From Sinosporangium album (GTDB taxonomy: Bacteria; Actinomycetota; Actinomycetes; Streptosporangiales; Streptosporangiaceae): DNA of 64,000 nt. The stretch lies in contig NZ_FNCN01000017.1 of assembly GCF_900100605.1 (NCBI RefSeq), forward strand, positions 1 to 64,000, read 5' to 3'. The position numbers were made by a program, and so were the translations under genes. The notes under the pieces were generated by a model. That model did no database searches, was not told the origin of the DNA, and saw only the letters and a list, made by a program, of their open reading frames with translations. Each line of letters starts with the position of its first letter. The stretch's first letter is position 1. Positions 10,513 through 19,812 of the stretch are shown here, one piece after another.

Positions 10513-12060
10513 TCAGTGGAAGAAGTGACGGGTTCCGGTGAAGTAGAGGGTGATGCCTGCCCGTTCGGCCGCGGCGACGACCTCGTCGTCGCGCACCGAG
10601 CCGCCGGGCTCGACGATCGCCGTGACCCCCGCCTCGGTGAGGACCTCAAGCCCGTCGGCGAACGGGAAGAAGGCGTCGGAGGCCGCCACCGAGCCGCTCG
10701 CGCGGTCACCGGCCCGCGACACCGCGAGCCGGGCCGAGTCGACCCGGTTGACCTGCCCCATGCCCACCCCGGTGGTCGCGCCGTCCGCGGCCAGCAGGAT
10801 CGCGTTGGACTTGACCGAGCGGCACGCCCTCCAGGCGAAGGCGAGGTCGGCCAGCACCTCCGGGGAGGCCGGGGAGCCCACCTTGAGCTCCCACGCCGCC
10901 GGGTCGTCGCCGGGGGCGTCGACCCGGTCCACGCTCTGCACGAGCAGACCGCCGTCGACGCGCCGCTGCTCGATCGTGTTCGCGGGCCCCTCCGGGCAGA
11001 CCAGCAGCCGCAGGTTCTTCTTCGCCGTGAGTACGGCGAGGGCCTCGTCGCTGAAGCCGGGAGCCACCACGACCTCGGTGAACACCTCGGCGATCTGCCG
11101 GGCCAGCTCGGGCGAGACCTCGCGGTTGACGGCGATGACCCCGCCGTAGGCGGAGACCGGGTCGCAGGCGTGCGCCTTGCGGTGGGCCTGCGCCACGTCC
11201 TCTCCGACGGCGATGCCGCAGGGGTTGGCGTGCTTGATGATGGCGGCGCTCGGCTCGCTGAAGTCCCATGCCGCGCGCCACGCGGCGTCGGCGTCCACGT
11301 AGTTGTTGTAGGACATCTCCTTGCCGTGAAGCTGCTCGGCCCCGGCCAGCCCGCCGGAGTCGGCGGAGTAGAGGGCGGCTCGCTGGTGGGGGTTCTCACC
11401 GTACCTGAGCACGTCGCGGCGCGTCCACGAGGCGGCGATGAAGGCCGGCCAGTGGGTGTCGTCGGCCGGAGCGTAGCTGCTCGCGAACCAGGACGAGACC
11501 GCGATGTCGTAGGTCGCGGTGTGGGCGTAGGCGGCGCCGGCGAGGTCGCGCCGCTCGGTCTCGGTGTAGCCGCCCTCCGCGACCGCGCTCAGCACGTCGC
11601 CGTAGCGGGCCGGGTCGACCACGACCGCGACCGTGCCGTGGTTCTTGGCCGCCGCGCGGATCATGGCGGGGCCGCCGATGTCGATCTGCTCGACGCATTC
11701 GGCGTCGGACGCGCCGGAGGCCACCGTCTCGCTGAACGGGTAGAGGTTGACGACGACGAGTTGGAAGGGCTCGATCTCCAGCTCGTCGAGCTGCTTGACG
11801 TGGGCCGGGTTGGAGCTGTCGGCGAGGAGGCCGGCGTGGACCCGGGGGTGCAGGGTTTTGACCCGCCCGTCGAGGCATTCGGGGAACCCGGTCAGCGATT
11901 CGACCGGCGTCACGGGCACGCCGTACGAGGCGATCTTCGCGGCCGTGCCGCCGGTGGACACGATCTCGACCCCCGCGGCGTCCAAGCCCCGGGCGAGCTC
12001 CTCCAGCCCGGACTTGTCGTATACCGCGATGAGGGCACGCCGGATGGCGATGCGGGTCAC
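10513..12060 (-). CDS. purH: AICAR transformylase/IMP cyclohydrolase
   Basis: PurH carries out the last two steps to IMP. The protein has 515 residues from the GTG at 12060, the usual PurH length, with AAAGGA about 8 bases upstream. A much longer open frame upstream is antisense to other coding and not real. The N-terminal MGS-like cyclohydrolase domain shows [10 protein letters not shown] and S-T-G-G-T-A. The C-terminal transformylase domain shows M-S-Y-N-N-Y, the K-H-A-N-P-C-G catalytic loop and D-A-F-F-P-F. purN lies 47 bases upstream on the same strand, so the two are probably co-transcribed. Confidence 0.97.
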   Translation of the reverse strand: MTRIAIRRALIAVYDKSGLEELARGLDAAGVEIVSTGGTAAKIASYGVPVTPVESLTGFPECLDGRVKTLHPRVHAGLLADSSNPAHVKQLDELEIEPFQLVVVNLYPFSETVASGASDAECVEQIDIGGPAMIRAAAKNHGTVAVVVDPARYGDVLSAVAEGGYTETERRDLAGAAYAHTATYDIAVSSWFASSYAPADDTHWPAFIAASWTRRDVLRYGENPHQRAALYSADSGGLAGAEQLHGKEMSYNNYVDADAAWRAAWDFSEPSAAIIKHANPCGIAVGEDVAQAHRKAHACDPVSAYGGVIAVNREVSPELARQIAEVFTEVVVAPGFSDEALAVLTAKKNLRLLVCPEGPANTIEQRRVDGGLLVQSVDRVDAPGDDPAAWELKVGSPASPEVLADLAFAWRACRSVKSNAILLAADGATTGVGMGQVNRVDSARLAVSRAGDRASGSVAASDAFFPFADGLEVLTEAGVTAIVEPGGSVRDDEVVAAAERAGITLYFTGTRHFFH

Positions 12061-12107
12061 GTGGTGATCCTTTCTCTGGTCAGGTTGTGGCCGGCTCGTG
12101 TGCCGGG

Positions 12108-12716
12108 TCATGCCAGGCGAACCTCGCGGCCGGTCACCGTGAACCCCTCGCGGGCCATGCGACCGACGGTTTCGACGAGCAGGTCGCGCTCGACGGTTTT
12201 GATGCGCTCGTGCAGCGAGTCCTCGTCGTCGCTGGGCAGCACCTCGACCGCGGACTGGGCGATCACCGGGCCGGTGTCGACCCCCGCGTCCACCAAGTGG
12301 ACGGTGCATCCGGTGATCTTGACGCCGTAGGCGAGCGCGTCGCGCACCGCGTGCGCGCCGGGGAAGGAGGGCAGGAGCGCGGGGTGGGTGTTGACGATGG
12401 TGTGGTCCTTGAGCACTCTCGGCCCGAGGATCTTCATGAAGCCGGCGGAGACGACGAGGTCGGGCCGGAACCCGGCGATGCGCGAGGCGAGGGCCTCGTC
12501 CCAGGCCGCGCGGCTCTCGTGGTCGGTCACGCGTTCGACGAAGGTGGGCACCCCCGCGCGCTCGGCGCGCGCCAGACCCTCGATGCCGGTGCGGTCGGCG
12601 CCCACGGCCACGACGGCCGCGCCGTACGCCTGGTCGGACGCGGCGTCCAGAAGGGCCTGTAGGTTGGTGCCAGAACCGGAGACAAGTACTACAAGCCGAG
12701 CGGCCTGGCGAGACAC
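12108..12716 (-). CDS. purN: phosphoribosylglycinamide formyltransferase
   Basis: PurN transfers the formyl group of formyl-THF to GAR in purine synthesis. From the GTG at 12716 it has 202 residues, with AAGGAG 6-7 bases upstream; a longer frame to 12824 would overlap the divergent gene. S-G-S-G-T-N-L-Q binds the phosphate. The catalytic residues are in N-T-H-P-A-L-L-P and the Asp of V-D-A-G-V-D-T-G-P. It heads the purN-purH unit. The promoter should lie in the roughly 100 bases shared with the divergent membrane-protein gene. Confidence 0.96.
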   Translation of the reverse strand: MSRQAARLVVLVSGSGTNLQALLDAASDQAYGAAVVAVGADRTGIEGLARAERAGVPTFVERVTDHESRAAWDEALASRIAGFRPDLVVSAGFMKILGPRVLKDHTIVNTHPALLPSFPGAHAVRDALAYGVKITGCTVHLVDAGVDTGPVIAQSAVEVLPSDDEDSLHERIKTVERDLLVETVGRMAREGFTVTGREVRLA

Positions 12717-12814
12717 GACGCACTCCTTATTCAGGGCAGACTGGTCAGCACGGTGAGGACAACGCAGCAGCCAGGGTATCCGCCCGCTCGCGGCGACGAC
12801 GAAGAGGAGGCCTG

Positions 12815-13234
12815 GTGACGACACCGGTCCAGATTCCTACCGGACCGAGGCCCGCCGAGGAGACGGGCCGTCGCGCTCTCCTGCTGTCGCTGGCGGCGTT
12901 GGCCCTAACGTTCGCCCTGCCTTTGGCCGGAGTCGCGATGGCGCTGCTGGCGCTCGGCGCGGCGAGCCGGGCCCGCACCGCGCTCCGCGCGGCGGGCAAG
13001 CCGAAGACCACCGCCCTGGCCGGGTTCACGATCTCGGTGGTGGCCTTGGTGCTGTCGGCGTCGGCGACGCTCTTCCAGGTCTACTTCGGCGACCAGCTCC
13101 TGGCCTACAGCGAGTGCCTCAAGGGCGCCGGCACGATCAGCGCGCAGCAGCAGTGCTTCTCCCAGTTCGAGGCGGCGATGAAGGCCAAGTCGCCGTTCGA
13201 CATCCAGTGGGCGCTGCGCTCGCTGGCCCCCTGA
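12815..13234 (+). CDS. small two-helix membrane protein, DUF4190-like
   Basis: The 139-residue protein has two strong transmembrane segments (about 21-50 and 65-90) separated by a basic loop with A-S-R-A-R, as in DUF4190-type proteins. About 50 polar residues with two cysteines follow and probably face outside. The GTG start has AGGAGG 4 bases upstream. It is divergent from purN and ends 2 bases before the stop of the convergent DUF6350 gene. I know of no function for this family. Confidence 0.75.
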   Translation: MTTPVQIPTGPRPAEETGRRALLLSLAALALTFALPLAGVAMALLALGAASRARTALRAAGKPKTTALAGFTISVVALVLSASATLFQVYFGDQLLAYSECLKGAGTISAQQQCFSQFEAAMKAKSPFDIQWALRSLAP

Positions 13235-13236
13235 GG

Positions 13237-14883
13237 CTAGTCGCGGTCCCAGGCGTAGGGGTCGAGGTAGATCACCTTGCCGCCCTTGTCGTCGGACTCG
13301 TCCACGATGTCGCGGCGCGGCGGACGCGGCGGGTCGGGTTTCGCCGGCTCCTCCGGCCTGCGCTGCGCCAGCGTCTCGTGGGTGGCGGCGTCGTGTTCGT
13401 CGGTCCAGTCGGCCCTGATCACCGGTATGGGCTGGGTTTCGCATTCGGTCGCGTCCATCCAGTGGCCCGGCAGGGGCTTCGGCTCGACCTGCTCGGCGAA
13501 GCCGACACGCCCGGCCACCTTGGCGATCACAGCGCCGGCCTTGCGCACGGGGGCGGCGGCCGTACCCACCTTGTCGGCGAGTGCGACGCGGCGGCGGGAG
13601 ATCAGCCACCAGTTGGCGATGCCGGCGGAGATCCCGGCCGCCACGCCGACCTCCAGCGTCACCGACAGTGTGACCTCCCAGGCCGACGGGCCGACCGCCG
13701 ACAGGCGGGCTCCTCCGAGCGGTCCGCCCGACAGCGCGGCGAGGAACCCTGCCGACAGGCCGGTCACCAGACCGCACAGGAACCCCCACAGCGGCGCGAC
13801 CTCGTAGGAGGGGGACGGCGCGATGCGCGCCACCGCCACTCCCGCCACGGCCCCGGCGGCGAACGGGATGGCCAGCACGCTCATCATCCACGGTGACATC
13901 GGCCCCGCGTCCGGCAGCGCGCCGAGGATCGGCAGGGTCGGCACTGTGCCGAGGTGCACACCGGTGGGGGCGACGAGCGTGCCCGTCCCGATGGCGAAGC
14001 CGGGGCCGGTGATGTAGGCCATGCCCCAGATGACCGTGTTGAGCAGGTAGAGCGCCTGGACGAGCGCCAGCAGCAGGCCGCCGACGAGTTCGGGGGCGAG
14101 CACCCCGGACAGCTCCGTGATCTTCCCGAAGTTGACCACGATCGCGCCCAGCACCAGCGCCAGCCCGGCGGTCAGCATGATCGTCAAGGCGACGGCCGTG
14201 CCCACCACCAGGGAGCGCACCCGCTCCGGCAGGAGCTTCAGCATGACCCGCCACGGCCCGATCGTGCGCGCCACCGCGAGCGAGCCCGCGAGGAAGGCCA
14301 GCACGAAGTGGCTCAGCACCGCCTCGCCGATGAACGGCTGGGTGATGTCGTTGCGCGCCACCAGCGCGATCCCACCGGCGAGCAGCGCGTACGGCGCCGC
14401 CAGCGAAATGCCGGCCTGCGCCACCAGGACGAGCTGGGCGCGCCGCCGGGCGTTGGCCACGTCCTTCGGCGTGCCCTTCGGCAGCCTCGCCGGGAGCCGC
14501 AGCCGAAGGTCGGCGTCGCGGGCCATCCACAGGCCCCCGCGGTAGAGCAGCAGCGCCGGCAGCACCATCAACCCCACCGGCAGGAGCCCGACCCGGCCGC
14601 CGGGGATCGCGAAGCCCGCGTGGTGGGCCGCCAGCCAGAGCTGCGCGGCCGTACGGAACACGCCGGGCAGCCCCGGGCCGAGGGCCCCTCTGGGCGCGGC
14701 GATCCACCCCACGAGCGTGAGCGTGGTGAGCACCGCGAGCCCCACACCGAGCGTCCAGGCCGCCGCCAGCATGCCCGACACGGGCAGCGGGCGCCGCGGT
14801 TCGTCGTCGTCACCCGAGACGCCGGGTATGCGGCTGAAGACGGATCGGGGGGCCGACCGTAGCTGGTCTAGTAGAGCCGTCAC
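13237..14883 (-). CDS. polytopic membrane protein, DUF6350 family
   Basis: The protein has 548 residues with about ten hydrophobic segments between residues 40 and 430, then a long charged Pro/Arg/Asp-rich cytoplasmic tail. Length, topology and position beside sucD and purN fit DUF6350, a conserved actinobacterial membrane family of unknown role. I place the start at the GTG at 14883. The frame stays open to 15069 but then runs into the sucD terminator. There is no strong Shine-Dalgarno sequence. Nothing identifies a substrate. Confidence 0.75.
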   Translation of the reverse strand: MTALLDQLRSAPRSVFSRIPGVSGDDDEPRRPLPVSGMLAAAWTLGVGLAVLTTLTLVGWIAAPRGALGPGLPGVFRTAAQLWLAAHHAGFAIPGGRVGLLPVGLMVLPALLLYRGGLWMARDADLRLRLPARLPKGTPKDVANARRRAQLVLVAQAGISLAAPYALLAGGIALVARNDITQPFIGEAVLSHFVLAFLAGSLAVARTIGPWRVMLKLLPERVRSLVVGTAVALTIMLTAGLALVLGAIVVNFGKITELSGVLAPELVGGLLLALVQALYLLNTVIWGMAYITGPGFAIGTGTLVAPTGVHLGTVPTLPILGALPDAGPMSPWMMSVLAIPFAAGAVAGVAVARIAPSPSYEVAPLWGFLCGLVTGLSAGFLAALSGGPLGGARLSAVGPSAWEVTLSVTLEVGVAAGISAGIANWWLISRRRVALADKVGTAAAPVRKAGAVIAKVAGRVGFAEQVEPKPLPGHWMDATECETQPIPVIRADWTDEHDAATHETLAQRRPEEPAKPDPPRPPRRDIVDESDDKGGKVIYLDPYAWDRD

Positions 14884-15027
14884 GTTACCGATGTTCTCAA
14901 GCTTGGCCGCCCGTCCGTCTGAGACGCGCCGCACAGGGCCACACCCATTTGCCAGAAGCACCCGATATGCAGGGATTCGCCCACCGGACGCGCCGGGACG
15001 CGGCGGGGCTGTGCCGCAGGCATGCGT

Positions 15028-15059
15028 GTGCCCCGCGTCCTTCGTGAAACGCGGGGCAC
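15028..15059 (-). terminator. terminator after sucD
   Basis: An 11-bp perfect stem (gtgccccgcgt / acgcggggcac) with a 10-nt loop lies 16 bases downstream of the sucD stop. Confidence 0.8.
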
Positions 15060-15075
15060 CGGCGCGCAAGGCGGG

Positions 15076-15951
15076 TCAGCGGGACTGCATGACCTCGCGC
15101 ATGAGGCGGGCGGTCTCGCTCGGGGTCTTGCCGACGCGGACGCCGACCTTCTCCAGGGCCTCCTTCTTGGCCTGGGCGGTGCCGGAGGAGCCGGAGACGA
15201 TGGCGCCGGCGTGGCCCATGGTCTTGCCCTCGGGCGCGGTGAAGCCGGCGACGTAGGCGACGACCGGCTTGGTGATGTGCTGCTCGATGTAGGCGGCGGC
15301 ACGCTCTTCGGCGTCGCCGCCGATCTCGCCGATCATGACGATGGCGTCGGTGCCCGGGTCGTCCTGGAACGCCTGGAGGGCATCGATGTGAGTGGTGCCG
15401 ATGACCGGGTCGCCGCCGATGCCGACACAGCTGGAGAAGCCGATGTCGCGCAGTTCGTACATGAGCTGGTAGGTCAGGGTGCCGGACTTGGACACCAGGC
15501 CGATGCGCCCGCTCGCGGTGATGTCGGCCGGGATGATGCCCGCGTTCGACGCGCCCGGCGAGGCGATGCCGGGGCAGTTGGGGCCGATGATGCGGGTCTT
15601 GTTGCCCTTGGCCGTGGCGTACGCCCAGAAGGTCGTCGTGTCGTGGACGGGGACGCCCTCGGTGATGACCACGCAGAGCGGGATCTCGGCGTCGATGGCC
15701 TCCTTGACGGCGTCCTTGGTGAACGCCGGGGGCACGAAGACCACGGACACGTCGGCGCCGGTGGCGGCCATGGCCTCGGCCACCGTGCCGAACACCGGCA
15801 GGCCCTCGTGGACGGTGCCGGCCTTACGGGCGTTGACACCGCCGACGATCTTGGCGCCGGAGGCGAGCATGCGGCGGGTGTGCTTGGTGCCCTCCGACCC
15901 CGTCATGCCCTGGACGATGATCTTGGAGTTTTCGGTCAGCCAGATAGCCAT
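15076..15951 (-). CDS. sucD: succinyl-CoA synthetase alpha subunit
   Basis: SucD is the CoA-binding and phosphohistidine subunit that interconverts succinyl-CoA and succinate with nucleotide triphosphate formation. The protein has 291 residues from the ATG at 15951. The CoA-binding Rossmann region lies at the N-terminus (V-Q-G-M-T-G-S-E-G). I-G-P-N-C-P-G-I and the phosphohistidine loop G-H-A-G-A-I-V-S-G are intact. It starts one base after the sucC stop, so it is clearly translationally coupled. A longer upstream frame would lie inside sucC. Confidence 0.97.
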   Translation of the reverse strand: MAIWLTENSKIIVQGMTGSEGTKHTRRMLASGAKIVGGVNARKAGTVHEGLPVFGTVAEAMAATGADVSVVFVPPAFTKDAVKEAIDAEIPLCVVITEGVPVHDTTTFWAYATAKGNKTRIIGPNCPGIASPGASNAGIIPADITASGRIGLVSKSGTLTYQLMYELRDIGFSSCVGIGGDPVIGTTHIDALQAFQDDPGTDAIVMIGEIGGDAEERAAAYIEQHITKPVVAYVAGFTAPEGKTMGHAGAIVSGSSGTAQAKKEALEKVGVRVGKTPSETARLMREVMQSR

Positions 15952-15952
15952 G

Positions 15953-17131
15953 TCACACCCCAGCCGCGGCGAGTTCCGCGGCCCGCTTGGCCGCGTCGTC
16001 CATTGTGTCCACCAGTTCGACGCCCGGCAGCGCGGCGTCGGCCAGAATCTTGCGACCCAGCAGGGCGTTGTTGCCGTCAAGGCGCACGACCAGCGGGCGG
16101 GTCACCGACTCGCCGCGCTCGGCGAGAAGCTGGAAGGCCGCGACGACGCCGTTGGCCACCGCGTCGCAGGCCGTGATGCCGCCGAAGACGTTGACGAAGA
16201 CCGACTTCACGCTCGGGTCCGACAGGACGATCTCCAGGCCGTTGGCCATGACCTCCGCCGAGGCGCCGCCGCCGATGTCGAGGAAGTTGGCCGGACGCTG
16301 GCCGCCGAACTCCTCGCCGGCGTAGGCCACCACGTCGAGCGTGGACATGACCAGGCCGGCGCCGTTGCCGATGATGCCGACCGAGCCGTCGAGCTTGACG
16401 TAGTTGAGGTCCTTCTCCTTGGCCTTGGCCTCAAGCGGGTCCTCGGCGGCCTTGTCGGCGTAAGCCTCATGCTCGGGCTGGCGGAAGCCGGCGTTGTCGT
16501 CGAGCGTGACCTTGCCGTCGAGGGCCACGACACGCCCGTCGGCGGTGAGGATGAGCGGGTTGACCTCGACGAGGGAGGCGTCCTCGTCGACGAAGACGGC
16601 CCAGAGCTTCTCGATCAGCTCGGCCGAGCCGTCGAGCGCCGCCTCGGGCAGACCGCCCGCCGCCGCGATCTCACGGGCGCGGGCGCGGTCGACGCCCTCG
16701 ATCGCGGAGACCGGGACCTTGGCGACCTTGTCGGGGGTGGTCGCGGCGACCTCTTCGATGTCCATTCCGCCGGCGGCCGAGCAGATGGCCAGGAACGTGC
16801 GGTTGGCACGGTCGAGGAGGAAGGAGAAGTAGTACTCCTCCGCGATGGCGCTCGCCTCTTCGACGAGCACCTTGTGGACGGTGTGGCCTTTGATGTCCAT
16901 GCCGAGGATCTCGGTGGCCTTGCCCGCGGCGTCCGCCGCGTCCGCGGCGACCTTCACACCGCCGGCCTTGCCCCGTCCCCCGGTCTTGACCTGGGCTTTG
17001 ACGACGACGCGGCCGGTCAGCTCCTCGGCTGCCGCCCGCGCCTGCTCCACGGTGTGCGCGACGACGCCGCGCGGCACCGGGATGCCGTATTCCGCGAAGA
17101 GCTCCTTCGCCTGATGTTCGAACAGGTCCAC
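15953..17131 (-). CDS. sucC: succinyl-CoA synthetase beta subunit
   Basis: SucC carries the ATP-grasp nucleotide-binding domain and forms the active enzyme with SucD. The 392 residues are normal. M-D-L-F-E-H-Q-A-K is the classic N-terminus, V-V-K-A-Q-V is in the ATP-grasp fold, and G-N-G-A-G-L-V-M plus N-V-F-G-G-I are in the C-terminal ligase domain. It is first in the sucCD operon, so the promoter should be in the 365-base gap upstream. Confidence 0.97.
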   Translation of the reverse strand: MDLFEHQAKELFAEYGIPVPRGVVAHTVEQARAAAEELTGRVVVKAQVKTGGRGKAGGVKVAADAADAAGKATEILGMDIKGHTVHKVLVEEASAIAEEYYFSFLLDRANRTFLAICSAAGGMDIEEVAATTPDKVAKVPVSAIEGVDRARAREIAAAGGLPEAALDGSAELIEKLWAVFVDEDASLVEVNPLILTADGRVVALDGKVTLDDNAGFRQPEHEAYADKAAEDPLEAKAKEKDLNYVKLDGSVGIIGNGAGLVMSTLDVVAYAGEEFGGQRPANFLDIGGGASAEVMANGLEIVLSDPSVKSVFVNVFGGITACDAVANGVVAAFQLLAERGESVTRPLVVRLDGNNALLGRKILADAALPGVELVDTMDDAAKRAAELAAAGV

Positions 17132-17496
17132 GAGGGTCCGTCCTTGCTTCTCCGGCTGCTTTTACTGTGTTGACGGTCGCGCTGCGCACGATGGCTCATG
17201 CGCGCCTAGCGGCACACTCGCGTCGACCAGGCCCCGAGCGCCGTGGCGCGGCACCCGGCGATTTCCGCCAATGAAGCGTAGCCCCATCGGGCGCCTGGCC
17301 ACCCCGGTGGGTCCGCTTTAGACCTTGCCAGGACAGGGCGGCATAGGGCAGAGTTTCGCAAAATATCCACAACCACGCGGCAGAATCGCCAATATGGCCC
17401 TTCGGCCGTACGGCAGGAGCCCGCCTGGCGAGGCGCTGGATACGCCGTCAGACATGCCCTATGCCCGTGTATAGGCCCCTTGATGTGGGTGCGGGT
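17132..17496. other. intergenic region upstream of sucCD
   Basis: This is a 365-base gap without a supported gene. It must hold the sucCD promoter and the 3' end of the cobalamin-binding gene's transcript. I see only a weak 5-bp inverted repeat near 17458-17477 and no convincing terminator or operator. Confidence 0.5.
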
Positions 17497-17916
17497 TCAA
17501 AGGGAGGCAGAGGGGGGTGCGGGCACCGCGTCCTCCACCCAGGCGACGATCTCCCGCATGGTGGCCCCCGGGGGGAAGATGCGGGCCACGCCCATGCGCT
17601 CCAGCTCCGGCAGGTCGGCCTCGGGGATGATGCCTCCGCCGAAGACCACGATGTCGGCGGCGTCCCGTTCGCGCAGCAGTTCCATGACCCGGGAGAACTG
17701 CGTCATGTGGGCGCCGGAGAGCACGGAGAGGCCGATGGCCGAGGCGTCTTCCTGGATGGCCGTGTTCACGATCTGGTCGGGGCTCTGGTGCAGGCCCGTG
17801 TAGATCACTTCCATCCCGGCGTCGCGGAGCGCGCGGGCGACCACCTTCACTCCCCGGTCGTGCCCGTCCAGCCCTGGTTTGGCGAGGACGATGCGTATTC
17901 TCCCGATCGCCGCCAT
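17497..17916 (-). CDS. icmB: stand-alone cobalamin-binding protein, isobutyryl-CoA mutase small subunit-like
   Basis: The 139-residue protein consists of one B12-binding Rossmann domain. The base-off signature is complete: D-G-H-D-R-G (D-x-H-x-x-G) at the start, S-V-L-S-G-A-H in the middle and F-G-G-G-I-I-P towards the end. Size and sequence match the small subunit of coenzyme-B12-dependent isobutyryl-CoA mutase, or the free C-terminal domain of methylmalonyl-CoA mutase. I chose the ATG at 17916, with GGGAGGT 5 bases upstream. No large mutase subunit is in the window, so its partner must be elsewhere. Its place next to sucCD fits propionate or branched-chain acyl-CoA flow into succinyl-CoA. 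Confidence 0.82.
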   Translation of the reverse strand: MAAIGRIRIVLAKPGLDGHDRGVKVVARALRDAGMEVIYTGLHQSPDQIVNTAIQEDASAIGLSVLSGAHMTQFSRVMELLRERDAADIVVFGGGIIPEADLPELERMGVARIFPPGATMREIVAWVEDAVPAPPSASL

Positions 17917-18214
17917 CGGGACCTCCCTGCACCCGGCCCTACGGGGCCCTACCACGCAGGGTAGCCCCGACTGCCCCCAGTGATCGGGATCGGGTGGTCG
18001 CCATGTATCGGATCCGCCCGAAAATCTGCCGTTCATGCCCGGATATCTCACGCAATTGTCGGTCTCATCCGCAAAAATCTTGGGTGACGCCTCACCCGCA
18101 GCCATGAGGCCCTCCCCCCGAGAGGACTCCCCCGCCATGGGCACCCCCACCCCGCGCGCACCCCGCGCGACAGGGCAGGTCGGCGCACGCCGTACGCGCA
18201 GGTTCTCCTTGGAC

Positions 18215-18250
18215 CTCCTCCACTTTCCCGCGTGCGGGAAAGTGGAGGAG
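18215..18250. other. perfect 16-bp hairpin
   Basis: The arms ctcctccactttcccg and cgggaaagtggaggag flank a cgtg loop. It is not next to a gene end: the nearest genes are 300-500 bases away and both point outwards. It could therefore be an operator, the terminator of a small unannotated RNA, or a structural element. Confidence 0.6.
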
Positions 18251-18339
18251 AACGCGGAAAAACGCTTCGCGCGGACGGAGAACAGGACTGCATTATCTCC
18301 CCGCCGAGCGGGCGACTACCGGCGGGAGCACTCGGCGAA

Positions 18340-18363
18340 TTACACGGCCACTTACACGGCCAC
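18340..18363. repeat. tandem duplication of a 12-mer
   Basis: The unit ttacacggccac occurs twice in direct contact. It could be a pair of regulator sites about one helical turn apart. Confidence 0.7.
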
Positions 18364-18501
18364 GCGATATTGGCGGAGTGGCCGCCGTCCGCGCGGGTGC
18401 GCCGCCCAGGGGCCCGCAGACCGCCTCCCCGCCCCCGCTCCGGCGGCTCATAGGAGGCCAAGAGCCCCTGGTTACCCTACGTGAACGGTGATCCAATGGG
18501 C

Positions 18502-18531
18502 TTGGCACCCCGACGTGATCTGCGATAGAAA
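18502..18531 (+). promoter_or_regulatory. candidate promoter of first secreted paralogue
   Basis: TTGGCA at 18502-18507 and TAGAAA at 18526-18531 are separated by 18 bases. The words gacgtgatc and tagaaa followed by acaagc also occur before the second paralogue (about 19730-19758), which supports a shared regulatory element. Confidence 0.4.
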
Positions 18532-18710
18532 AACAAGCCCGACTTCGAACGGCATTCGCCGTCCATACACCATGGACCGGCACTCAGAATGCACACAGCG
18601 CCATTGAGGCTTCACCATGCGTGATTCGGATCCGGTTTCTCAGCACTAAAGCCGGGACCGTGACTATACGGTGACCTTCGCCGCATAGCCCACACCACCA
18701 TCGCCTCCCC

Positions 18711-18729
18711 CGCAGCGAGGCATTCCCAG
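18711..18729 (+). promoter_or_regulatory. conserved 5' leader, first copy
   Basis: The 19-mer cgcagcgaggcattcccag is identical to 19776-19794 and sits just upstream of an AGGAGG ribosome binding site. It marks the duplication of gene plus leader. Confidence 0.7.
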
Positions 18730-18745
18730 GAGGAATTCCACCCTC

Positions 18746-19693
18746 ATGAAACGATGGACCACCCTTGCCGCCGCGGCGCTCGCCGCCCCCGCGCTCGCCA
18801 CGGGCCCCGCGGTGGCGGCCTACGCGGCCCCCACCCAGACCACGGTCGCGGCGACGACGGCCACGGCCGCCGCGCTCACTCCGGGCGGGGCCGTCGCGCG
18901 GCAGCTCGCCGGCAAGGGCAACGTCAAGATCGTCAACTCGTCCCGGATAGCCCTGTCCGAGAAGGAGCTGAAGGGTGGCCTCACCCTTCCCAAGCAGATC
19001 ACGACCGGCGTGCTGGGCTACGGCGGCGGCAAGGTCAACGCCGCGGACTTCACCACGCGCGTCAGCATCAGCCCGGAGGTCCGTGCCGAGCTCAAGGCGC
19101 TCGACGGCGACCTTGAGGAGCTGTTCCGGCCGACCCAGGTGATCGTGGTCAACGGGGTGGGCTACCGGAACAGCGAGTTCCTCGCCAAATACCTGCCGAC
19201 CGGCAAGACGTGGATCAGCAGCCCCATCGGGGACGATCCCTTCTGGAGCCCCGCGACCGAGAACGTGGACGCCCTGTCCCCGGCCACTCTCGACGCGGTG
19301 CTGAAGTCGGCGAAGAAGGGGGCCGGGGGCACGCTCGACGGGGTCAAGACGACGCTCTACCAGGTGAAGAGCCCGCTCCGCGATCTCGCCAAGATCTCGC
19401 CCGAGATGAAGAACCTGTGGGTGGCGCTGGACGACAAGAAGTCCACCTCGACGGCGACCGTCAAGGTCTGGGTGGGGCCCGACCAGTTGCCCCGCCGCGT
19501 GATGACGAGCATCGTCCAGAAGTCGGGCAAGAACAGCTTCGTCACGACGACCAGCACGATGTTCAGCGAGTGGCGCAAGCCCGTGGCCATCACGGCCCCC
19601 GACCCTTCGCTGGTCATCGATGCCGACCAGGTGGCGCTGCCGCTGTTCCTCGACGAGGCCCCGCTGAGCCTCGACCCCAAGCGCGGTCTGTAG
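18746..19693 (+). CDS. secreted protein, LppX/LprG-like fold candidate, paralogue 1
   Basis: The 315-residue protein has a Sec signal peptide (M-K-R-W, then an Ala-rich core, cleaved about residue 28). There is no lipobox Cys, so it is probably free or wall-associated. The mature part shares K-T-W, G-G-T-x-D-G-V-K-T-T and V-K-V-W-x-G-x-D-x-L-P-R-R-V with the next gene. This arrangement, ending with a W-x-K-P-V-x-I-x-A-P strand, resembles the LppX/LprAFG or LolA-like hydrophobic-ligand fold. That assignment is from pattern only. AGGAGG lies 12 bases before the ATG, so translation may be modest. Confidence 0.75.
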   Translation: MKRWTTLAAAALAAPALATGPAVAAYAAPTQTTVAATTATAAALTPGGAVARQLAGKGNVKIVNSSRIALSEKELKGGLTLPKQITTGVLGYGGGKVNAADFTTRVSISPEVRAELKALDGDLEELFRPTQVIVVNGVGYRNSEFLAKYLPTGKTWISSPIGDDPFWSPATENVDALSPATLDAVLKSAKKGAGGTLDGVKTTLYQVKSPLRDLAKISPEMKNLWVALDDKKSTSTATVKVWVGPDQLPRRVMTSIVQKSGKNSFVTTTSTMFSEWRKPVAITAPDPSLVIDADQVALPLFLDEAPLSLDPKRGL

Positions 19694-19775
19694 CAGCTCG
19701 GCCAATGTGGTGGTTTCTCGCGTAACAAAGACGTGATCCACCCCCTGTAGAAACAAGCACCTCAAATGCCTCATC

Positions 19776-19794
19776 CGCAGCGAGGCATTCCCAG
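19776..19794 (+). promoter_or_regulatory. conserved 5' leader, second copy
   Basis: This 19-mer is identical to 18711-18729. It is followed by AGAAGGA as ribosome binding site and the same M-K-R-W start. Confidence 0.7.
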
Positions 19795-19812
19795 AAGGAA
19801 AGTTCACGTCTC

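Larger units (their letters stand above)
17917..18745. other. 829-base divergent intergenic region
   Basis: No gene is supported here. It separates the cobalamin-binding gene (minus) from the secreted-protein gene (plus). It contains a 16-bp perfect hairpin (18215-18250), a 12-bp tandem duplication (18340-18363), a possible promoter (18502-18531) and a conserved leader (18711-18729). The last 260 bases are clearly richer in A and T. Confidence 0.6.

Noticed and set aside
10384-12330. A 648-codon plus-strand open frame over folD, purH and purN
   Set aside because: It covers three well-supported minus-strand genes and has no family likeness.
18584-19807. A 407-codon minus-strand open frame
   Set aside because: It lies opposite the first secreted-protein gene, has no ribosome binding site and reads as Arg/Gly/Val-rich antisense sequence.
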